Shown here piece by piece: positions 31,431 to 39,415 of a stretch of DNA of 39,415 bases. Location of the stretch: positions 1 through 39,415 of the forward strand of contig ML978343.1 in the NCBI GenBank assembly GCA_010015745.1, read 5' to 3'. The stretch comes from Setomelanomma holmii (taxonomy: Eukaryota; Ascomycota; Dothideomycetes; Pleosporales; Phaeosphaeriaceae). The notes below the pieces were generated by a model, which saw only the letters and a list, made by a program, of their open reading frames with translations, was not told the DNA's origin and made no database searches. Position 1 is the first letter of the stretch. Every line of letters starts with the position of its first letter. Position numbers and translations under genes: made by a program.

Positions 31431-34400
31431 GACAAGGAGGTTAAGTAACATCTCTTGGTCGCTAAGGTTTTGGCTAAATATAACTGTATACAAAAGGGGT
31501 GTTAGAAGTGCGGTATCTTTAGCTGACGAGCCCGAGGAGAGGGTTCGGCCTAGTCATTGATCAGATTTTCCGTACACTCCTACCGTAAGCGGTTCTCTGT
31601 CTCGCTGCAAGCTTCTTGAGTAGCACTCCCTAGCGTTAAGCTCACGTCGGCGCCAAGTTCATTGTACCGAAGAGACAAGTCTTAATTTGTCGTCCTTCCC
31701 TGTGCACGATGTCTCTGGTGCTTACGGACCTACCCGCCTTCGCCTGCGTTATCACGCACCGCCGATCGGCCGCGGCTAAATCCAGCCTCGCCCCACTCAC
31801 GGCCCGGTGGGTGGGGTAGGAGTGGGGTTTAGCGTGTCCGCCTGCAGCTTAGCTGAGGCCTCGTTTTTACTACGTGAGTGCTTAGTCGGACAGGCACTTA
31901 TCCCAGATTTCAAAGATGTTTACCCTGCTTTCGAGGTTTGTGTGGACATATCCTCTTGCGTTGTTGTATACTCTGCATACTGGTTAACTGGGTATCTGTG
32001 GTACAAGGTCTTCATTGTTTGGTCGACGTTCTCTTCTTTCGTCGAGTTCACGTACCTGGCATTCTTAACTATACTTAAGTTCCGCTGATCTATTGATGCT
32101 CAAAACACTTCACTAACAATACAACAGCTATCTGCATAGATCTAGAATAACCCTACCTCAAGGATTGTGCCTATATAACAGTCTATTTGCGAACGGTAAA
32201 CCCTGAAGACTACTAAAAACCATTGCTCACGCTCAGAAGATGCTTCACACAGGGATAAGCTTGCACATGAAGGTATATTCTCTGTTTTGACACGGAGGCA
32301 ATTCCAACCCTTAATTCTGGCCCCAGGCACCACAAGATCAGCCTCGGTGACTACATCCACGCCGCGCATCATGTAAACCGACCATGCCTGCAGCCTTTTG
32401 AGGGGTGGGCAGAACAACACAACAGAAACATGGTTAATGCAAAAAGGCCGACCTTCTCGCTGTTATAGCTTGAGAGTTGATACAGTCAACAGTCTGACAA
32501 AGAATGTAACACATCCAATACTTTGATCTAAATACTTGCCATCGTGTTTATTTGTAGCCCTATGAGTCTACGACTGGGTTGCGCGACACGACGAGGCTAT
32601 TAGTGACGCAAGTGAGCACAGCAGCAACCTTAACACGATTTGTAGATCATGCTCCGCAATCAGGTTCTCCTATGTGATAACGGGTGATCGCGGCCAGCTG
32701 GTCTGCTGTTGGATCTTGAAAGCATCTTGAACCATAATTCCCCGCCCCGGCTGTGCATTGCCCATCAACTCTGAAGAAGCTCGCACTGGCGGCTAGTATG
32801 TCGGGGAGACTTCACGAGGACTGATCCCTGACAGGAAGCAGGCAAGGACGCGGCAGTCCATAGTAGTCTCCATTCGCGAAACTCTTCCATGCATATGAGT
32901 TCAGCGATTTTGTTGAGCCCAACGTTGTGTACTATACCATGTAGTTCTACGTTAGTACTGTATGTCGAGTTGGGCGTCAAACATTGAGTCCCGACGCGGA
33001 ATATAACAGGCGTGTGCCAAGGGCAAAAGGAGCAGGTATTAAGAGATTTATGGCGGAATAATAGGTCATTATCGAGGCAGTACAATCCCTAGTTCTGCTA
33101 CATGTTTCTTTGTAAAGCAGCAGCAGCAGTTTGTAGCGTGCCTCACCACATCTTGTAGAGATGTCTAAACCCATACCTAAAGAGCTGATTGGCAGTAGCG
33201 CCCGTAGTTGCACGAACAGCATCATCCCCATGGTTGCGCAATTGCTCTGCTCCTCCTCTCTACCCTTTCCCTCTGCCCAGCGCGGTCTCCTCGCGCTTTC
33301 TTTCTCACGTAGATACCGCAGAGAATAAAGGAGTGCTATGTTTACGCGATATCGGCCCTGCTGGGTGCTTGTACGCTGCGAGGGTTTCCTGGTCGTCCTT
33401 CCAACCGCGATCATTACGCCCCACTGGGCTGGTCAGACACTGCAAATGACGGCACGCGAGATTCGCTTGCGACTGGTCGAGCTTGCCATACTCGCGGCAG
33501 TGCAAGCAAGCCAAGCAAGCCGCGATTTTGATGCTTGAGAGGGTTCGTTGGTTTTGCAGCATGGCTAAACTTAAGGCGCAAAGCGGCTCTGGCTCGAGGC
33601 CCGTCTCGGGTACCGCATTCACTAGCTCCCTCATAGCGACGAGGAGGGAGGAGGATATCTCGCTCCCACTAACAAGTGGCCGATCGTGAGCTATTCAGCC
33701 CGGTTAGAGCCGGTGGCTCCTATCTAAGCAATGCAGAGCCATGACGAACAGGGTGGTCAGGGTGAGCATAATGACATAGCAGGCAAGGACAATGGACATT
33801 ATAGGAGAGGCGAAACTGGATTTAGGGACGGAGGTTCTGTGGGTAAAGCTCGTCCGTGTATGAGGTAGCGTGCGATCTTGTTGACTTGAGCTTGCTCGAT
33901 GTCATAAGCACTTCTCAGACTGCATTAAGGACCTTTGAGAGCGGCAGGAGGTTCGCGCACGCAAAGAGGCCCAGTCAAGATGTTCTCAGAGCTGCATAAC
34001 GACGTTGACCTCGTTCCGGCAACGTTGTTTGCGCGGTTGTTCCAAGGGCGCTGGTGAGCCCGATCGTGGCTGGGGATCAAAGCCGAGGCTGTGTTAGACG
34101 AGGCGGTACAGCCTTTGCCTACCAGTTCTCGGTATTCGTGCAACCACCTAACTGATGTTATGTGTGCCAGACAAGGCATATCGGAGAATCTCTTTCTTTC
34201 TACTCCCTGCGTCGTCTGCTGACGCTCTGTTATGAACGGATACCCAGTCAGAGGTCCCAAGCGCTTTCACTTGCTGCACTCTAGATTATCTAGGAGGCAG
34301 CAGCGACTGCGGGATGTTAATGCGGTCAATGTATGCTATAAACGCAAGGCAGCCTGCTGCGACTTGAGATTCACGATTTCCTCGCATCTAAAACAGAAAT

Positions 34401-34770
34401 TGGAACAGTTAAGAATGTGCAGCTAAGAGAGTAATTGGTTAATTAAGGAAACACATTTCACCTGGCTGCTTAGCACCGCCTAGTAGATGCGCGAGCAAGG
34501 TGTAGGCCATGCACTTCAAGATGTCTGCAGCCAGACGTGGGGCTTTGGGACCATGCGGGGACGACTGTACACCGGCTAATGCACGCCCAGCCATTGATGG
34601 GGCCGCCCTTGCCGCTTGCGCCCCTCCATGTACAGGCACCGCTGCCGACTGAACGTCCAGACCACAAGGCTGAGCAGCAGCAAATGCTTCTGCCAGCCTG
34701 CCAGAAAACCCCTTCAAGACCCTGTCAAAGAGCAGCAAATGGCGCGCCAGCTCCGCCGCGACGAGTACGC
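31431..34770. other. 3.3-kb interval without recognisable gene
   Basis: ORFs up to 145 codons (for example 32977-33414 minus and 33305-33634 minus) show no domain and overlap each other on the same strand. The interval contains a GC-rich stem-loop at 31774-31834, a copy of the AAAAAGGCCGACCTT motif at 32440-32454, and short AAGC-type repeats near 33500. It is probably decayed subtelomeric or transposon-derived sequence. Confidence 0.35.
31774..31834. repeat. GC-rich imperfect stem-loop
   Basis: GGCTAAATCC...CCCCACTCAC and GTGGGTGGGG...GGGTTTAGC are imperfect inverted copies around a GGCCCG loop. The inner 10-bp arms (31791-31800, 31807-31816) have one mismatch. It may be a boundary structure of a repeat. 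Confidence 0.55.
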
Positions 34771-35296
34771 GACGAGTACGATATGAGTGCTGCCCCTCAA
34801 GCTGGCGGCTGCCCAGAAGATGCTCGACGAAGAGCACGACAAGCCCACATTCAACGCGCACGACACCAACAGACTTCTACACCTGCACACGGGCCGGCGA
34901 GCACATCGTCGTTATCGCTTGCCTGCCTTGAGCGCAATCGGGCACCCACTCGGCTGCCACGGTCGCTGTGCAGACGAAGCTGGCGCTCGCGTCTATGCGC
35001 TTCGGACTGATGGTAGGCGGAGGAGGAGGCTTGCTCAGCAAGGAAGCAGATATTGGGCTCTGGGACGTGGTAGTCAGCAGGCCGCACAAGGTACACTGTA
35101 GCGGATATCTCACGACTCTGGCAATGCTACCACGAGCGGGTTTGAGTGGACAGGATTGCTCAACACCCTGCCGACGGTTCTGCTTAACGCATTCGCGAAC
35201 CTGCAGCCTAAGCACATGACAGGAAAGCGCAGACTTGTCGAGTATCTGTCCAAGCTCGGCAGCCTGCCAGACTTCACGCGAGAAGCTGCTAGCTAG
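34771..35296 (+). pseudogene. PNP-type NLR relic (phosphorylase domain only)
   Basis: Segments of the purine/uridine phosphorylase-like domain appear in order across several frames: LPLKLAAAQKMLDEEHDK and FNAHDTN (about 34788-34872), HIVVIACLP, ALASMRFGLMVGGGGG with LSKEADIGLWDVVVSRPHKVH (about 34982-35098), then FEWTGLLNTLPTVLLNAFANL (about 35142-35202) and a final LVEYLSKLGSLPDFTREA. At least two frameshifts and in-frame stops (for example after HIVVIACLP and at the start) break it. The blocks match the intact gene at 36468 (for example GLMVGIGGG, DVVVS) but are diverged, so this is an older relative and not a fresh duplicate. Confidence 0.75.
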
Positions 35297-36467
35297 ACAT
35301 CCTTCACGACGCGCTATAAGACCACAAGTGAGAAGCGACGTGCAGGCAGTGCGGCAGAAGCTTCTTAAGCCGCGTAGACAAGTGCAATACGGCACGATCG
35401 CAATAGGCGACTAGGTGATGAGAAGCGCCGCGGAACAAGACTAGGGTAGTGCTGAGCTCGGGCTTTCCTTGAGTAGCGTTCTTTATCGTGTCATACCCTG
35501 GCGCAAAATTGCTCGTCTCTTAGCTTGAACTCACCGTATTTATTGTCTTTCTCGTTATATGCCATGTGTTCGGGTTTCTAGACTTATTCACCTTCTTCGT
35601 CCACTCTCACCATGGAACTACAATGCGATCTAAGCACGCTCGTAGTCCTAGTAGCAGGTTGAAGGTCAGAAAAGCCTCACTTGTAACGGTGGCGGCAGGC
35701 TGGAAGACTAGTACGTGTTCCCCAATCATTGACGCCAGCTGCGGTTGGCTGAACATGATCGCATCTATACAAGTCATTCTTGCTTGAGGCATCGCTCAGG
35801 TCTAACCGAAAGCTATAAGACAGCCGCAGTGGACTAAAGAAAGTTTCGTATTCTTTTCGACATGTATGCAAGCGCCGTGGCTTCGGCGATGCAGCGCCCT
35901 TGATTGGTTCAGCAGTATGCGAGAACCCAGCTCCCGCCATCGACTGCAGTAAGTTACAGCTCTTGACATTCTTTTGATTGGGCGATAGGGTTCGGGGGCG
36001 AAAACGGGTCTCAAGCTGACCACCCTCCGGGCCGGTGAACCCAAATCGGCGTGGCAGTGATTAAAGGCTGCTGATGCTGTATTCGCGTCAGCTACAAGGC
36101 TGAAACATTCGATGCCCATTTAATCACAGCATTCCCCGCGGTCTTTCAATTCTTTCGATTCGCGTTACATTCCCACAGCACATTGAACGTTTTTCGAGAT
36201 TATCCGTTTTGCCTACTCTTTGTAACCAGCAGTGCGGTGTTCAGTGTTCTTAGTACGCAAAGCTACCAACTTACCAAAGACTTTCCGCGAACAGCTGAGG
36301 TTACTTGCCTGCTCAGCCTACTCGTAACGAGCGACTTCCTACCCCGGTTGATTACGAACGAACAACTTCCCACCTCGGACGATTCCAAACGATCCGCTCC
36401 TTGACCTATCTCACCAAGCGGCTGCCCACCCACCGAATGGCAACCTCTCAACCTGCACAGGTACATC
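35297..36467. other. Interval upstream of the intact NLR
   Basis: No recognisable gene. The last few hundred bases must hold the promoter of the plus-strand NLR; no clear TATA box was found. Confidence 0.3.
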
Positions 36468-39415
36468 ATGTTTGATCCGAACATATACACCATTGGATGG
36501 ATCTGTGCAATACTTCCAGAGCTGGTTGCCGCGGGAGCCTTTTTGGACGAAAAGCATGAGGCACCAGACAATTTGCCTGTTCATGATAGCAACGACTATA
36601 CGCTTGGGAAAATCGGCAAGCACAATGTCGTGATTGCCGGCTTACCTAACGGTAGATATGGTACAACATCAGCAGCAAATGTGGCGAAGGATATGCTACG
36701 CAGTTTTCCTCAAGTTCGACTTGGACTAATGGTCGGCATCGGCGGAGGTGCGCCAAGCGACAAGGACGACATCCGTCTAGGCGACGTTGTAGTCAGCAGT
36801 CCCGGAAACGGGAGTGGTGGTGTGTTCCAGTATGACTTTGGTAGAACGATGCAAGATCGGGATTTCCAAACAACAGGTTCTCTGAACCAGCCGCCGACAG
36901 TCCTCCTACAAGCGGTGGGCGGGCTCCGAGCCCAATACAAAACGCTTGGTCATGAAATTGACAAGGCAATAAACGACATCCTCAAAAAGAACCCAAGGCT
37001 TCAGAAAGAATTCGCGAGGCCGGATATAGGGACTGATAGGCTGTACCAATCTACAGTCGTCCATCCTCTGAACAACGACGTGGGCTGTGCAACAATTTGT
37101 AGCAACAACCTGTCGAACATGGTGCAACGCAGCCCACGCGAGCAATGGGACGACGACCCTGCAATCCATTATGGCATAATAGCTTCAGGAAACCAGTTAA
37201 TGATGGATGCGTTGGTTAGGGATATGATCGTAAAGGAAAGGGGCGTTGTGTGTTTTGAAATGGAGGCCGCGGGCTTAATGGATAATTTTCCCTGTTTGGT
37301 CATTCGTGGTATATGTGATTACTCGGACTCACACAAGAACAAGGAGTGGCAAGGCTATGCGGCGATGACAGCGGCTGCATATGCCAAAGATCTTCTAGGC
37401 AGAGTTTTGCCGAACAAGGTTGAGGCCGAAAGGACGGTCATCCAGGCTCTAAAAGGTCAGTCTTAGGCCGACTCAGACGTAGACACTTTGTGCTGAAGAT
37501 TGACTGATAGTGATGCTGTAGAAATTCGAGACATCAATGAATCCCATCGGGATGACTTCAAAGAATATCTTGAAATCGTCAAAGACAAAGTCAAGCGTGA
37601 GCTCTCAGACAAAGAGAAAAAATGTCTCCAACTGTTTCGTTGCGCCAAGGGTGCAAAGGATGCTACGTACGAATGGTTCAAGGACCGCATAGAAGAACGA
37701 GTACAAGGCACATGCAACTGGTTAACCGACCACGAGAACTTCAAGCAATGGTTGAAAAAAGACTCTGGGCTACTATTGGTTTCAGCGGACCCTGGCTGCG
37801 GGAAATCGGTTTTGGCCAAGTACTTGATCGATGATTTCCTCTCCCGACAATTCTTGCCCGGATCGGTGACTATTTGCTACTTCTTTTTCAAAGACCAAGA
37901 CCAGAACACTGTTCGCCAGGCACTTTGTGCTTTGCTTCATCAGCTCTTCTCTAGGAAGCCAGAGCTAATCCATCATGCTATGAAGGAATACGAAAACAAT
38001 GGCGAGAGTTTGATTAACTCTACACAGTCACTGTGGACCATTCTAGGACATGTCATGCGAGATCCGGAGACCGGACATGTCATCACGATCCTAGACGCCC
38101 TGGATGAATGCGCCGAATTCGACAACCTCATGAGGAATTTGGAAGCACATTTTTGTAGCAACCAATTAGGCTGTGGCCATTGGAAGTGTCTCCTAACGAG
38201 CAGACCCTACGAGCAAATTGTGTCCAAGTTCCGGGGACTTTTGGCCGATTTCCCACAGATTCATATACCGGGCGAAGAAAGCTCAGAGACCATTAGCCAC
38301 GAAATAAACCGCGTTATTGAATACAAAGTCGATCGGCTAGCGAGGGTGAAAGAGCTCTCAGAGCTAGTCAAGAATCATATCGCAAACCAGTTCCTCAAGA
38401 TCCCGCATCGCACATATCTTTGGGTGTACCTGGTGTTTGATAACTTGGAATCCGAAGACTTCAAACAGACGTTAAAGGGCGTCAATTCCACCATTTCAAC
38501 GTTGCCAAGGAGCATAAACGAAGCATACGAACGGATTCTGAGCAAATCCAAGGAAGATACAGTAGTTCGGAAGGCCTTGAGTATTATCTTGGCAGCGGAG
38601 CGGCCTTTAACACTCTCTGAAATGAACGTTGCTCTGAACATAGAGATCACATCACAGTCTATTGACGACCTTGATCTGGAAGAAGAACCGCGTTTCCAGT
38701 CACGTCTTAGATCATTGTGTGGGCTGTTTGTCTCCATCTATCATGGAAGGGTCTATTTTCTCCACCAAACTGCTCGGGAGTTTCTCCTTGCTGATTTGGC
38801 ATCGTCATCTCCTGTACCCACCGAGCTAAAATGGCATCAGTGTATTGCCATCCGGGATGCACAGCGTGTTGTTGCAGTAGTTTGTGTGCAATTTCTCAGT
38901 TTCTTCAGCTCCGACGTAGCTCCTCTGACAGGTGCAACGTCAGAAGCGGATCGTCTTACTAATATTCCAACTTTTTTGGATTATTCAGCGTCTTTCTGGG
39001 GGTTTCACTTTCGTGAGGCACAAGTCAGCATTGATGAAGCTGCGGCAGTACGTCTTGCTTTGGAAATATCTGAGCCGAATTCCAAAGCCTACTCAATGTG
39101 GTACAAGGTTTTTAGAAAGAGTAAATGGGGACGCAGGAATATTTCCTTCACCACAAGGCTCACGTTAGCATCATACTTCGGACACAGTGCGATTGTCCAG
39201 TCACTCCTTGAGAAGAACGTTAATGTGAACGAGCAGGGTGGCTACTACGGCAACGCACTCTATGCGGCTTCAGAGGGAGGCTACACGCAGGTAGTGAAGC
39301 TGCTGCTTGAGAAGAACGCTGACGTCAACGCGCAGGGTGGAAGATATGGCAGTGCACTCCAGGCGGCTTCAGAGGGAGGCCACGAGCAGGTGGTGAAGCT
39401 GCTGCTTGAGAAGAA
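36468..39415 (+). CDS. PNP-NACHT-ankyrin NLR (STAND) protein, 3' end beyond window
   Basis: Exon 1 runs 36468-37455. A 66-nt intron (37456-37521, GTCAGT...CTGTAG) joins AAA-G to AA in phase, and exon 2 is open to the window end. Residues about 6-320 form a nucleoside-phosphorylase-like domain (YTIGWICAI, GLMVGIGGGAPS, IRLGDVVVSSP, CFEMEAAGLMDNFPCLVIRGICDYSDSH). A NACHT NTPase follows, with Walker A DPGCGKSVLAKYL (about 37790-37828), Walker B ITILDALDE (about 38083-38109), LLTSRPYE sensor, and a winged-helix-like region ending LHQTAREFLL. Ankyrin units start near 39165. Such proteins act in fungal non-self recognition and programmed cell death: repeats sense, NACHT oligomerises, and the N-terminal domain acts as effector. 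No stop or frameshift is seen in about 960 codons. The gene is partial only because the window ends. Confidence 0.9.
39204..39415 (+). repeat. 99-bp ankyrin-coding tandem units
   Basis: The core CTNCTTGAGAAGAAC recurs at 39204, 39303 and 39402, exactly 99 bp apart (33 codons per unit). Units two and three are nearly identical in DNA, including synonymous positions (GCGGCTTCAGAGGGAGGC in both). The array continues past the window. Confidence 0.9.

Noticed and set aside
33305..33634. 109-codon minus ORF and overlapping plus ORF
   Set aside because: No domain, no splice context, surrounded by gene-free decayed sequence.
34439..34861. 140-codon minus ORF and overlapping ORFs
   Set aside because: Partly antisense to the PNP relic and without motifs.

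Overview
The window looks like an accessory, probably once subtelomeric, compartment of a filamentous ascomycete genome. A dothideomycete, Pleosporales-like fungus fits best; this is an impression from protein families and intron style, not a proven assignment. The evidence is short spliceosomal introns of about 43-66 nt with GTRNGT / CTRAY / YAG signals, fungal-specific families (F-box proteins, FHA kinase, APSES DNA-binding modules, PLAC8, PNP-NACHT-ankyrin NLR, telomere-linked RecQ helicase), Ty1/copia elements, and premature stops of the kind left by C-to-T transitions. No rRNA, tRNA, CRISPR array or bacterial-type operon was seen.

Left third (1-18500). A copia fragment opens the window. 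It is followed by a minus-strand F-box gene (707-1828), a broken SET-domain relic (2557-3006), and a minus-strand gene (3418-6841) that reads as FHA domain, Ser/Thr kinase and then three tandem APSES/KilA-N modules. A divergently transcribed two-exon gene of an uncharacterised fungal family (7383-8832) carries one in-frame stop. A complete three-exon PLAC8 gene (9932-10445) can be rebuilt although most of it lies in short ORFs. Next come a patatin and TPR relic of an NLR-like protein (12540-13237), a spliced hypothetical gene (15065-15729), and a three-exon gene with an N-terminal Cys pair and an F-box-like segment (15904-17480).

Middle (17700-31430). This block is repeat-rich: an 88-bp MITE (17760-17847), a G-rich minisatellite (18781-19136), a 1.1-kb foldback element with long terminal inverted repeats (19876-20991) plus a solo copy of its end (19562-19626), a heavily mutated Ty1/copia element (21064 to about 26270), a degenerate telomere-like 25-bp tandem repeat (26301-26415), a broken telomere-linked RecQ helicase gene (about 26550-31010), and the truncated start of a second gene of that type (31071-31430).

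Right third (31431-39415). About 3.3 kb without a recognisable gene is followed by a broken PNP-type NLR relic (34771-35296). Next comes an apparently intact PNP-NACHT-ankyrin NLR gene (36468 to beyond the window end) with one intron and nearly identical 99-bp ankyrin repeat units.

Together the window holds one live NLR, the wrecks of two more NLR-like genes, a signalling kinase linked to DNA-binding modules, and several transposon layers. The likely theme is a fast-evolving compartment with non-self-recognition genes, gene decay and RIP-like mutation.
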